Shown here in pieces: positions 25,006 to 38,856 of a DNA stretch of 64,000 bases. The position numbers and the translations under genes are program-made. The notes below the pieces were generated by a model. The model searched no databases, was not told the DNA's origin, and saw only the letters and a list, made by a program, of their open reading frames with translations. This DNA is from Cristatella mucedo. Lineage: Eukaryota > Bryozoa > Phylactolaemata > Cristatellidae. Position 1 is the stretch's first letter, and each line of letters starts with the position of its first letter. The stretch covers positions 559,501 through 623,500 of the forward strand of contig WPIO01000046.1 of NCBI GenBank assembly GCA_009760855.2. The letters run 5' to 3'.

Positions 25006-27917
25006 GCATGTCGAAGACGAGTCATTCACGTCTCTTCATTTGTAATGCTATCAGTAGCTTTCAGCCCATCCCCATCTAAAAAAGACGAGGCGAAGCAGTC
25101 CCCTCTCTGGAGAAACCACTGGTAGCTGCGCGCCGAAGGTGCGCCTCGCGAGACAGCTCTTGCGCAGCTCAGCCGCCTTAGTAGCAATTCTGGGAAGCCG
25201 TTTAGCCACTGCGGAGCGGCTTCCGGGGTACGCTGCTTCCGGTGGCTGCTTCCGGGTTGCCGGGTTCTGCTTCAAGGATACGTCTTACCTAGCCCGTAGA
25301 GCTGCATGTGGGCATGCTCCAGCCGAGTTCATCCGTCATTGTCCTTTCAATTATTTTTTTGTGCGTCCGAAGTGGCTGCTGAGTTTGGTTAGAGGCTAGT
25401 TTCAGAGGAATAACGCTTGCTAAGCAGCTTCGAGTTTACCTCCACCTCGCCGGAAGCCGGCAGGGCGGGCTCAAGAACTGGCCCAGCCTGCCATGCTTTC
25501 CGAACGCAAGAGCTGCTTTCCGGTTTTTGTCACCCTAGTTAATTTTTCCAATTATAAAATTTCACCCAAAGTTCAGTGCGTTAATGCAAACAGTGCCCAC
25601 GATCGATGGTCCGGATGTCCGAATGGTGCTGCACCGACACAGTCCGGAGTCAGATCGCGAAGTGGCCCTCGTGATGAACGGCGGAGAGGCGACTGGAGAC
25701 GCAGCCGTATGCTTGCTTCAAGGCCGGCTTACAGTCAGTCGCTGGCTCTTCGGGCCGTGGTCCGTTCCGCGGCGCTGGGCGCTCTGCGCCATTGCCTTGA
25801 CTTTCGGCGCGCCCACTCAAGGTCAAGATTGAGCCGCATCAACACTCCTGGCTGCGGTCTGCGAAAAAATAATAAGCACTCGGGAAAACTAGATGTCGTG
25901 GCGCTGTATCAGGTCTCTCAATTATCAGCGTCTTCTTTATCGTCTGGCGTTAAGAGAAGAACCTCTTAACGTTAAGGAGAAAGTCCAGCTTTGCCAGTAT
26001 GGTGCTACCACTGGCGATGGGGAAAAGGAGTTACGAAAACGGGCTATCTTAGTGATTGCAAAGCAGCCAGTCTATCTATCTGTACTGGTATAGCATTTGC
26101 ATATTCTCTGGTGCAGGGCTGAAGCACGCGAATGGCTCGCAGCATCAGTCACACAACTATCCAGACAATGAACAGTATCATATTTATATCATGTTAGCAG
26201 TGCATTGTTTTGCCTTATTAAAATAACACTAGATTCCTGGCCAGGATTAAAACAAGTGAAGCCCCGCCTTAGCCATTCCCGGAGTGGTCGATTATTGGAG
26301 CTGGCGAGCTAACGTAGCTCTCTGAAAGTTGGTCAAAGGGGCGGCCAGGGTCCGCTGTCCGATTCGAAACCCTACAGCGCCAACATAGCAACAGCAGCTG
26401 GCTGGTGGAAATCTACGACTGTTCCATACATCAACGACGACGAATGCGATGCGTCGCCGACTGGGCTGCCGATACCTTAGCCTGTACATAGAAATTAAAC
26501 CTGCAAAAATCGCCACTCTGGGGTGCAAGCGATTTCTGGACTTACTAATTTTTCATGAATGACGACTAATAGACGCTGCTTGCAAGCATGATTTTAAGTC
26601 GATTAGAGCCAGACCCAGTTTCGGTATGCATCTCTCTTTAGATATAGGAACAAAGCACACTTTTTAATTTTAGGAGTCTTAAACTCGCCTGAATACTTGT
26701 CTGCAAGTCATCTTGCCTCGCAGCTCTCGTGGCGCTCTGCTTTATAGCGCACTTACTAACGCCTGCCTCCGCTGAAAGCCAGCCTAGTCGGGAAGATGTG
26801 CAGATGCCCGGTCACGGTCTTGCAACGAGACCTTCTCCAGACTCTTGACCGGAAGGAATCGGTTATTTTACTGTAACGTCACTCGGCGCGAGCAGAAATA
26901 GCAGTCACAAGCAATATCCCGCGCTCAGGAACAAGCAGCCCGTCTCGTCTCAGCCGCGGGAGAGCGTCGGCGTCCAAGGAAAAACTTGCTCGGCACTTTG
27001 CTCGACCCAGGCTATTCATTAACCAGTTCACGAGTTTATGCCCGAATCCAAATTTGCTTGGTCTTTGCTGCTTGGAAACGTACGGGATTGTAGCATACAA
27101 ACCTGCGAGCATTCCAAACGACTGACTGGACGAGAATGACTCAAATTTGCTTTGTAAGGCGAACAGAAAGCTGTGCCTTCTATTTCTCTGAATGAATCTA
27201 AGATTCTGAGAGTACGCGTAATTCTAAAGCGTAAGACGACGGTACCGAAGCCGTATGCAAAAACAGCAGATGAAAATCAATCGTTTAATTCTAGAAGTAA
27301 CTAATGCATGGAAACCCTTAAGGCCAAGGAAGCATTATCTGGAACCATTTGTTGTCGCCAGCTGTAAAGCTGCATACAAATGTACGGGGAATAATTCTCA
27401 TATGATGTTCACGACCGAAGAATAAACTACACTTTCACGTGGTGTATTTCTTGGAAATAATGTATCCCGATGAGTTTCCGAATGAGATAAAATTTAATTT
27501 CCTATGACTTGCATTTTCTGCTGTGGCATATAATTGTAATTTGATTCCAGTTATTATAAACGCAAATCATACTGTTACCAGAATGGTTTACAGTTTTTTA
27601 GAGGATTTTATTTTAAACAAGAAGGTCGCCACTCATTATCTCCGGATTTTTGTGGAAGTCAAACGTGTACAGGAGTGGCATCGAGAGGTCTTTGTTGACG
27701 GCTCCTACGAGCGAGAGTTTGCATCGAATTCAACACTTGCATCAAATCCAAAGAAAAAAGTCGCGTCTCGATTGATATCGGTGCTGATTAATAATGGTGG
27801 TGCTAACAGCATAATGGACGGACTGGAAAGGAGAAGGGAAGGCACTTGCCAGATGTTAATCAGCATAGGACCAACGTATCGAGTAGAATAGGCTGCTCGT
27901 CCTGAGTCCAAAAAATA
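25006..27917. other. No gene recognised; open frames of uncertain meaning
   Basis: Plus-strand frames at 25493-25969 (158 codons) and 27523-27891 (122 codons) lack domains I recognise. The first is Arg/Ser-rich and overlaps another frame at 25584-25832; the second has ordinary composition. Neither has a visible splice or promoter context that decides the matter. Confidence 0.3.
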
Positions 27918-28080
27918 CTAGCTGATTTAACCACTTGCTTTTGCATAGCGACAGAAGAGCCTTGGCGGCTACCAGCCACCACCGCTTGTAGCGGCAATAA
28001 AGGATCACCCACAGTAAGATTTGAACCCACCACCTCGGGACCGAGGTCTCAAAAAGCAATCTCCTTACCTAGTCACGGCT
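27918..28080 (-). repeat. SINE1 copy
   Basis: Minus-strand SINE1 with CTAGCTGATTTAACCACTTG at the tail end and GGTTCAAATCTT-type box B. It ends CACGGCT. Confidence 0.85.
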
Positions 28081-29619
28081 CACCAAGCTCACTAGTCAGT
28101 GCTAGCTTCGATGACAGCGGCGTGAAACCTTAGCTTCAATATCGCACGCATAAATTGAGGAAATTAAATAGATGTAACGCGCCCTAGCATTTTGAGGTCA
28201 ACGTTGCTAACCCTTATAGCCTAAAGGACGACCCGGAATGACAAAACCTCCGCTCAAATTGTTGGCATCTGTCCATTGCACGGTACGCTGAGAAATGTAG
28301 ATGCGAGGCACAAACGCACTATCCAGGAAGGAGCGGGAAGTATCTGACGTCCACCAGTCAGCGAGCCGTGACCTTGGGACCGACCGACCGCTACAGCGAC
28401 TCACCAAGGTCGACACTCTGCTAGCCATTCGTGACTTATGAAAACCCGCCGGAATAATACTTTTATAATGGACATGAAGACATACGAGAGCAGATCGGGA
28501 TATGCGCGCTCGCGCGTGCGTGCGAGCCCGCGCGTGCTCGAGCGCGCGAAGGCGCGCGCGGACAGGCGTGCGCGTCTCCAGTCAACGTCATCCGACGGAA
28601 ACGTGGCGAACCTCGGCCACGCGGGCTAGTCTAAAGAGGACAGAAGCGGAAAAAGAGCCCGCGCGCGGGCACCCGGGGCTTCGAGAATTCGCCGCCTCCG
28701 CCTGGATGCGACGCTGTAGACTTGGTCCCATGGGCGTCGCGTGCTACGTTCGACTAAGGCAGCGAATGCGTAGACACCGGGTGACAGCAGGAAAATGAGG
28801 CGGCAGCACAGGTGTGGGCGCCCTCTGAGAGTCTCTCTGGCTGTGCGGCCCCCGCAGGGCTGCTTCAAGCAAAGGGCAGTGTCAGGTTGGTTTCTAAAAA
28901 AAATAGCGTAATGAATTTCGGCCGAGGTGTGCTTACACAACATTAAACCACATAGCAGGGCAACGGCAGCGTTGATTATTGGATGCGAGCAGAAAAAAAC
29001 TTTACTTTAGGAGTGAAGTTCAAGAAGCAATTCCTTCTAAGGAAAAGGAGAAACTTCTGTGACGCAACCACGTCTCGATGCCGCTGTTGGCTTATTGCAT
29101 TTAATTGGGAAGAGTCAAATTGAAAAATCAGGATTGAATTTTTTGAAACCAAAATTAAGTTATTGAGTTCTGAAACTTAAATCAAGTTTTCCTATAAGCT
29201 CTCATATTGGGCAATGATTTAGTGCCGCTGCTGGCTAAAAGCGTGCGAGATAATGGGCTTCAAGGGAATCGTAGCTCAATCTACGTGCGCCGATTTAAGA
29301 AAAAAAAGATTGGGTGGTTGGTTTAGGTCAAGGTAAAGAATATGCTGTTTCCTTAGTCTAGCCGCACGCTACAGATAAAGCAATAACACTTATTATTATT
29401 AATGAATAGCACTCACGGTACCACCATAATGTAGTAATACACTTTCCCGCTCTAAGAAAACTCAAATCTCTCTTATGGGACTTCGTAATTTTCTAGAAGC
29501 TGATTAGTGATGACATCCACAATTTCAGCATGCGTAAGCACGCGAACGAGTTTCGCATAATCAGTGCGAATGCTCTCAGGAACTGGTGAGTGTATAGCTT
29601 CTCCTTAAATTTTCCCAAG
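28081..29619. other. No gene recognised; alternating CG-rich tract at 28500-28575
   Basis: A short GC-rich alternating purine-pyrimidine tract and CpG-rich flanks (28500-28860) lie in otherwise AT-rich DNA. The frames over it are compositional. Confidence 0.4.
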
Positions 29620-30300
29620 TCACGGGAATTCGTTACGTATCCTGATAGTGAATTCCAGGCCTTGAGACCTTACGATCTGAAGGCTCGGTCCCGAAGGATC
29701 TGTGGTTGGTTGTAGGCACAGCTAAGCAACTCTAGTCCAAGGGGCAGGAGCTGCGATGGAGTGCGTTGGGAGGAAGCATTTGCTGTAGGTACTCCGTGGT
29801 AAGAGAATAGAGGAAAGTAAAAGTAGCGACAACATCTTGAAGTAATTACGCTGCTTGATGAGGAGCCAGTCAGAAGGTCAGAGGTCGGTCAGAAGTGATA
29901 TAACGGCAGTTGCAACAGTCATGGCTGACAAAAAAAATCCTAGCTGATTAAACAGCCTCTTTTTGTATAGCGACAGAAGAGCCTTTACGGCTATCACCGC
30001 CGCTTGCAGTGGCGATAAAGAATCCCCCACCGCAGGAATCGAACCCACGACCTCGGGACCGAGGTCGTGAAAGCAACCGCCTTATCTAGTGTGCCATCAC
30101 GGCCTTGCTGCAGAGTTTCACATCAAGTGTAAACGGCTTATTGGGCAGGCAAGAGCGCTACGTGAACCATAAAACAGATACAAGGATCCAATAAGCTATT
30201 GCATCCTTACATAATCAAACCCGAGTTTTTGCAATGTTCCGTAGCTGAAAATAGGCAGGCTTGACTTTGGAGCTGACGTGGTCATCTAGTAAAAAGTCAC
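29620..30300 (-). mobile_element. LINE A copy, degraded, with SINE1 inside
   Basis: DNA such as GAATTCCAGGCCTTGAGACC, GATCTGTGGTTG and, after the SINE, TTGCTGCAGAGTTTCAC and GCTGAAAATAGGCAGGCTTG aligns with LINE A at 13330-13800. SINE1 splits it at about 29938-30104. Confidence 0.7.
29938..30104 (-). repeat. SINE1 copy inserted in LINE A
   Basis: Near-consensus SINE1 on the minus strand, GAATCGAACCCACGACCTCG in the plus-strand view. LINE A sequence flanks it on both sides. I see no clear target duplication. Confidence 0.88.
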
Positions 30301-30364
30301 ATTAGAACAGCCTACCCGGATTGTGTGCACACGCAATAGGAGCTGACCAAATATATTCAAAAAG

Positions 30365-30582
30365 CAGCAATGCAATGCATCTCCACATATATTATAACGA
30401 TACTACAAGGCAGAGTTTTGTATAGCACACTCAAAAGGTAAGAGGCTTCGGGTACGCATTCGGTAGCTACAAGGTTTCTTCTCACAAAGCCAAAGGAAAG
30501 TGAGAAAAAGCGTGGCTGAGTCAGGAGAGCTGTTAAGGTAGTGAGTAGCGTGAAATAGCAGCTCAGAACGGCTGGAAAGGAT
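30365..30582 (-). mobile_element. LINE B copy, 3' part, split by a hAT element
   Basis: The 3' UTR of LINE B (GCATCTCCACATAT through AGCTCAGAACGGCTGGAAAG). The remainder continues at 32909 after the hAT insertion. Confidence 0.75.
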
Positions 30583-30868
30583 TAGGTTTTCTGGTAATTG
30601 ATTAACAGTAACAGTAAAACAGCTTTTTTACACCCAAAAAACACTAAACAGCCGTTTTACTTACTGTTTTACTGTTACTAAGGAAAGTTGTTAAAAAAAG
30701 ATACCACAGCTAAACCTCAAACTTTCATCATAGATATGAAATATGTAACGACAAAACAATTATTTTAATTTTCTTTGTTTTAGTGATTTTTTAACAGTTT
30801 TAATAAATTAGCCTAAAAACTAAAATTAAATTGCAATTTTACTAAAATTAAGTAAGAAATTACTTATA

Positions 30869-32699
<1,831 letters not shown>

Positions 32700-32908
32700 T
32701 TGTATAAGAAGTAAAAAAGCTTGATTTTAGAACTTATCACGAAAGATATATAATATAAAAACGATGTTGATCACAAAGATTAGCTATTAGCTGTAAAATT
32801 ATAAAAATAAAATGTAAAAAATAGTGGCTAAAATCAGTTGTTTGAATATTGAAAACACTTCACTGCTGTTTTTCAAGAATTGCTGTTTTCAGAAACCCTA
32901 GTAAAGAT

Positions 32909-33460
32909 ATTCCGGAGTCGGCAGCAGGAGAGTAGATATCGCTGCATAAGAATTGTGGAGTTGAGTTCCACAGTCTAGGACCTGCATTGCAAACGTTTTT
33001 GCCGCCAACGGTCTTAAGGCTGAGGAATAGAAGAGCTAATGTATTGTCCATACAGGACCTGGGGGCACGAATCGGCTGAAGCTGGTGCACCAGTTTAGCT
33101 AGGTATGAAGAACCATGCTGTGGTGGGCCTTGCGGGTCAGCGTAAGAACTTTACTCTGTATCCGTTGATCAACCGGCAGCCATCCAAGTTCTTTCAGCAA
33201 AGGAGACACATTTTCAAATCTCTGTGATTTATAAACTAGCGTTGCAGCCATATTCATCACTGGTTGCAGTGGCCTAGCGGCGTTTTTCCGGAAGTCCAGC
33301 GAAAAGGGAATTGTAATAGTCTGGCCGAGACCGAACCAGGAAGCTAATTAAATTAAATCTTTTTTTTGAAATCCACCGTGAAAGACAGTTCCTAATCGTA
33401 GAAATAGAGATCTAACGTGATGGCTAGCTATGGAAGCAGTCTTCTTAACAACGCAGCTGA
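32909..33460 (-). mobile_element. LINE B copy, 5' part of the split element
   Basis: The minus strand includes LHQLQPIRAPRSCMDNTLALLFLSLKTV-type sequence (two overlapping short segments: HQLQPIRAPRSCMDN and LALLFLSLKTVGGKN) and GPRLWNSTPQFLCSD. Farther on are MNMAATL- and WLAKN-like remnants. It aligns with 24020-24480. Confidence 0.8.
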
Positions 33461-34537
33461 ACGGAAGCCACCGGTGGCGAGCAGTTGCCGGGCTTCCGGT
33501 CGGGTGTGGGAGTCTGTAACGTACTGCAAATTCTGCTGGAGTCGACGTACAAATACAGAATATGCGCTGCTTTTAATATATATTTAACTATAAGCATTAC
33601 CTTTTACTGTCCTATCGATGACTTACGATTAAGGCTATGTGCATTTTGCTAAACGCTAAAGTGCCCAACCCTGCACTGCCGGAGCGACGAAGGAAACCAG
33701 GTCTGAGGGTAGCCTTTAATCGTAAGTACAAACTCTGACTGAACAGAGTTCCGAGAAATTCCTACAGTGAAAGTAGTTATGGCTGTTTGTCGGTAACTGT
33801 GCCACACTGTGCTATCTTGTCTGTACTACGTAGCTTATGGCGGCTGTTTGGCGAAGCTGGTGAGAACGCTGAACAGCGAAATCAACAAGCCGAGCGCTCA
33901 TGCGTAAAGGTGCAGCGTACAATTTATCTTTGTGTTGTCTTACAGTTACATACAGATTCAGTTAAGCATTTGCAAATAATAAATTAAATTCTAGTCTACT
34001 TCATAGAATTACATGGTGGTTTTCGTACTTGCAAAGGGCCGTTTGTTATGTCCTTTCAACGTGACCTCACTTGGTGGGGTTCACAAGCTCATACTATTGT
34101 CCGCGACTCCTCATCAAAGTTACTAAGTTTGACCTGGCTTAGTTGAAAGTACTGTTAACGTAGCACTGCAGCAGCACCCCCCCCCGATATCATAGCGCTG
34201 GCAAGAAAAAAAGATCGTTAAGGTCCTAGACTGTCATTGTTTTGTGCCAGAATTTCTGCATAGGAATTTTGGTTAAGCAAGGTCAAACTTAACCTAGACT
34301 CCAGGCTCTAGGCCTACAATGTATGAGATAGCTTTTCGTACAAAGCACCTTCCACCTGCAGGTTTCACTTCGAAACATATCTGACCGCTAAATACCAAAC
34401 CTTTTAAACACCCCCACCGCTGACGGCGACACGTGACTCTTCTTCGCTGGCTCTATATCGCTGAAGCACTACATACTGTGGGCGGCGCTAACCACGAGTC
34501 TTTGACGGCTCTTAGTCCAGAGACACTTCAGCCGGCC
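33461..34537. other. No gene recognised
   Basis: Unassigned sequence with a short C run near 34180. No frame above 70 codons. Confidence 0.35.
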
Positions 34538-34703
34538 AAGCTGATTCAGCAGCAGCCTCTTTTCTATAGCGACAGAAGAGCCCTTACGGCTATCACCGCC
34601 GCTTGCAGTCGCAATTAATGATCGCCCGCCGCAGGATTCGAACCCACGACCTCGGGACCGAGGTCTTGAAAGCAACCGCCTTACCTAGTATGCCATCACG
34701 GCC
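34538..34703 (-). repeat. SINE1 copy
   Basis: Minus-strand SINE1, near full length. GGATTCGAACCCACGACCTC marks box B in the plus-strand view. Confidence 0.88.
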
Positions 34704-34969
34704 TACCAAGTCCCTCTTTGGTCATGTTACTGATTGTGCCCGTTCATTACACTAAGAATACATGGGCCGCCTAGGACACCTTATTCGCTTTTAGGGAAAA
34801 ATTCCGCGACCCCAAGTAGATGCGGAGACGTTGGCCCGTTCGCATTTGCTTCGTGATCTCCGCGTTTGTATTGCAGATTGCCTGTCTGTCTTGTAGGTGC
34901 ACCCTATAGCCTCTGGATCCCTTCGTTTCAACATAATATTAAACATCATAATGATGCAATTGATATGTA

Positions 34970-35076
34970 ACGTATCTCCGTCTGTAACTCCACAAGTCAT
35001 CAAGACTACGTGGGTGTTAGGCAGGAGAGTTTTGTATAGCACACTCACAGCCTAAGCGGCTTTCGGTTCGCATTCG
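34970..35076 (-). repeat. LINE B 3'-end fragment
   Basis: ACGTATCTCCGTCTGTAACT through GCGGCTTTCGGTTCGCATTC in the plus-strand view. It runs directly into a LINE A-type tail at 35077. Confidence 0.8.
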
Positions 35077-35125
35077 GTATAGCGCCCTCAGAGAGCTCAA
35101 TCTCTTTCTGGGCACTTTTTACATG
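35077..35125 (-). repeat. LINE A or SINE2 tail fragment
   Basis: TAGCGCCCTCAGAGAGCTCA and ATCTCTTTCTGGGCAC, directly abutting LINE B. Confidence 0.65.
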
Positions 35126-35389
35126 TGCATGATGTTTCAAGTTCACAACGCCTACGTCCCTGGCACAAGTGGACCCTCTCGAATTTGGCAGTGCTTCAAA
35201 ACTCCCAGCAAGTCATTTAACAATCTATGAGCATTATAATTTCTTTTAAAGCTAATTCTTGCTGCAAGCGATCACTGGCACTGTACTACAATGGCCCAAG
35301 TTGCTATCGCAGAGCGAGAATCTCGAGTATTGATTGGAACGGCGAAGATCAGCTGAATAGCCGCTAGACTTCGAGGTCCGGGCTCAGGG

Positions 35390-36560
35390 CTCCGTACTTG
35401 GCTCGCTTCCTTTTGCTGTTTATTAATTTTCATCTTGCCGATATGATCGCCAAGCACAATCCAGGCTTTCAGATCTATGCTGAGGACAAACAGCTGTATC
35501 TATACTTTGATCCCTCCCAGCCGTCCAGCAAATTGAATTTACTCAGCTCTCTTACCGCACGTGTGGCTGACATTCGTACTTGGATGGCAGCAAACTTTCT
35601 CAAATTGAGTAATGATATACAAACCAGCTTACTAGTTGTGGGTAAACCAAGGATGACTCAGAAACTGGAAAGGTTAACGCTCAGAAATGGCTCTGGCAGC
35701 CTATCTAGTGTTGAATCTGCACGAAATCTAGGTGTCCTCTTTCAAAGTGACCTTGCACTAGATGACCACATCAGCTCCACAGTCTAGTCTGGCTAAGTTC
35801 CGCTAGGGAACATTGCTAAAATGTGGGCCTGCTTAGACAGGGATACGACATCCAAATTGGTCCAAGCACTTGTGTCATCCCGTCTTGATTTCTTTTAACT
35901 CACTACTTGCTGGTCTACCGGCCTGTGCAATCAGGCGCCTATAGTTGGTACAAAACTCGGCAGCTACAGCTACAGGCTTGTCGTGAGCGTAGCTGTTGCC
36001 AATCACACAACTTCTCGCCGGGCCGACCTGCACTGGCTTCCCGATCAATCGGCGCATCGAATTCAACGTTCTATCACTCTTTTTGGTCCCTTCATTCTCT
36101 GGCTCTAGCCTACCTATCAGATCTACTCCCCCACCAGGCATCTAGGCATCGTACTGCCCACTTTTCTGACTCAAACTGTTAAGCCATACATCGGGCGAAC
36201 CTAAAATCTTATGAGACCCTGCCTTTAGCTTGTACGCTCCCAAAGCGTGGAACTCACTCTCGATTGGCCTCGTGGCATTTCCTGACTTGACCACATTTAA
36301 AAAGAAGCTAAAAACTCTATTTTTTGACAGCATTTGGCGGGCCTTGTGGATTTTTTTTCTGTGTGTGCTTTTCGCTGCTGACACTGCGTTCAACGAATAA
36401 TCATATTTACATGTTGACACTGTGCATGCTATCTCTAACTATGTCTTGCTTGTTGACATATGGATGCCTCTACAAACCATTTGATCATGCTTACGTTACA
36501 GAATATGTAAAGTGCTTTACGGTCTCTGATGGTGCTACACAAATTTATTGTTTTTGATTA
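35390..36560 (+). mobile_element. LINE A (L2-like) copy, diverged
   Basis: Plus-strand frame 35398-35787 has FQIYAEDKQLYLYFD, where YADD of the reverse transcriptase is changed to YAED. It continues WMAANFLKLSNDIQTSLLVV, SARNLGVLFQSDLALDDHIS. Further frames to 36310 give GLPACAIRR-like, LACREHSC-like and FWSLHSLALAYLSDLLPHQ pieces. It ends near GTAAAGTGCTTTACGGTCTC at 36520. Multiple frameshifts. Confidence 0.85.
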
Positions 36561-37884
36561 TGATCACAATGTCGGTTTCACAGCATCAATGCAGCAGCGA
36601 AAATTCTTGGACATCGATCTTCAAAAATTGTGTTCACTATGTGAACTAAGTAAATTTCTTGAATCCGATTAGAGCACAGTGCTCCAGTTTGGGTCATTCA
36701 CTGCGAATATTTAATTTCATTCAAGTACAAAACTTAAGATCGGCTGATTCAACAACCTCATTTACTAAACAGCAGAAGACTCAAACCCAGAGCCTGAGGC
36801 GTGAAGTGATAGCACCTTACCACTGCGCTACGAATTTCGATCAAGCATTGATACAGAGGATACAGATACAGAGGAGCTAATTAGGGCGATTATTATCCAT
36901 GAGAACCAGATAACCAGGTTGTAAAGGTTTCGTGTTTGCGTCAGCACTTTAATTGGTGACTGAAACTGTCAACGCTTCTTATAAGCTGCTCGAAAAATGC
37001 CTAACAGATTTGATAGGCATGTGGATCCAGTGAGTCAAGCTGCTGCTGTGTTTGCACCGTTCTTGGGTGACAAATTTGGAAAATACCCTCGACACGAGCC
37101 GATTCAAAAACTTTATTTATTTAGGAATATAGTGGGATTATGCGAACGCTCTGCATGGGGCAATCGTGAGATTCTTCCACCAAGTTGGAACTTTCAATAC
37201 TAGGTTTCCATTGTTTTGTTTGGCTCTTGGTTTCCTGAAAGAAAAAGTCTCATCCTCGAGCTCACGCACACTCAGCTGCTAGCCAATAAAATGTTGCAGC
37301 ATCCAAAAAAGAACCAGAGACTGTTGTGAAAATCACGTCTATGAATGGCTTCAACGACAGTCTTTGCATGTATGCAGTGCTCTTTTTTCATGCTTTAAGG
37401 TGCATATTACTTCGGATTCTCTTTCGATGACTTGTCGATAGTGTACAGCTCTGAAGCTTCGCTCCAAATCCTCGATATGAAAAGATTCTCATTCGTGAAT
37501 GAAGTAGTTTTGCAGCTGTGCATGAATATCAAAAGTAGTCGTCGCTTTAGAGGCGTCCTAAATTTTGCCGGAATAATTTTGAGCAGTTGAATATTTTGAG
37601 CATTTCGAAGTTTATTCAGAGTGCTCCGTTGCCCGGGGATAATTTGTCAACTCAGAAACGCTGATAGGAAAGGCACAGCCAAGAAAGGCTACTATTTCCA
37701 GTGTGAGGTACTTTAGTGGTTCGAGCATCGAGAGTAGATCGACTTAGTGCGGAGGTCGGCAAACTTTTTGGACTATTAAGCCGTTACAGGAGTTCAAGTA
37801 GGTACACTAGGCGCCAAGGAACAATGTGGCCAAGGAACAATGTGTCCAAGGAAAGATTTGTTATTCAAAAATATAGTCTGCTCA
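36561..37884. other. No gene recognised; one 68-codon frame of unknown nature
   Basis: Frame 36997-37203 (plus) begins MPNRFDRHVDPVSQAAAVFA and has ordinary composition, but I do not recognise it. It may be an exon remnant or part of an unknown transposon. Confidence 0.3.
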
Positions 37885-38394
37885 ATTGGAAACACGATGG
37901 TGCGTGTTCTTACAGAGGGCAACAATATCAGGCTCTAATGATAAGAAGTTCAGCGGCAGAATGTCATTAAGGTGATTGTCAGTGAGCTGAGAGCGAAGCT
38001 TGCTCTTACAAAACTTCCTCTTGGAGAATAGCTGCTCGCAGGAATAAGTGCTGACAAACATTGTGATCACACGCTTAACACGGGCTAACAGCAGTGGATA
38101 CTGAGCCCCTGGCAGCTGACGCTGGAAGTAAATGAGAGCAGTGCAAGAAGTAAACTTGTACAAGAGAACGTCCGAAGTCTGTAGCTCAATCAACTCGAAT
38201 TGCACATCCGAGGGGAATTGCACATCGTCATAGGGAAAGTCAAAAGGAGCGCTGACGATTTTGCACTCCTGCGAATGAGAGCGCACATAAGTGAAGCTCC
38301 AAGATAATTCATTCCGCATTTTTGACAATGCACTGACTGCCGCATTATCCGGTATCGGCGAGAGCTGCATCACACTGGGCGAGGTGCGGTGAAT

Positions 38395-38547
38395 AATAAT
38401 AATAATATTGCACTTGATAAAGCGCCCTCAGAGAACTTAATCTCTTTCTAGGCGCTTTACATTTGCTGCAAAGTGATACGCAATAGAATAGTAAGTAAAA
38501 TCATGCTTGAAAAACAAACAAAATGAATAACATGGTTAGGGGTTACA
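38395..38547 (-). mobile_element. LINE A 3'-end insertion in the hAT fossil
   Basis: About 153 bp of LINE A 3' UTR ending (ATT)n. It is flanked by TGAAT at 38390-38394 and 38548-38552, a probable target duplication. Confidence 0.9.
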
Positions 38548-38856
38548 TGAATGGATGTAGTCGCACTTATACAGCTGTTTCTCCCATAGAACCAGCTTTG
38601 TTGGGATGCCCGCAGGTGGGCTTCTATGTTCACGATGAACACGTCACGTCCTTGCAGCGTCACGTTAAGTTCATTAAGGTGAGAGCTGATATCAATGAGG
38701 AAACCGAACCGAAAAAACAAAACCTCGTCAGAGAACATTTCAAAGCCTTGGGGTCCCTCTCACAGACGAAGGAAACAATCTGGTGGCAGAGAGCGAAGAC
38801 GCGCTTCGTGATGTTGCCACGACTGAGCCAGTGAACCATAGTGTTGTAAAGCAGAT

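Noticed and set aside
27523-27891. 122-codon frame with ordinary composition as a gene
   Set aside because: No recognised domain, no splice or promoter context, and AT-rich surroundings.
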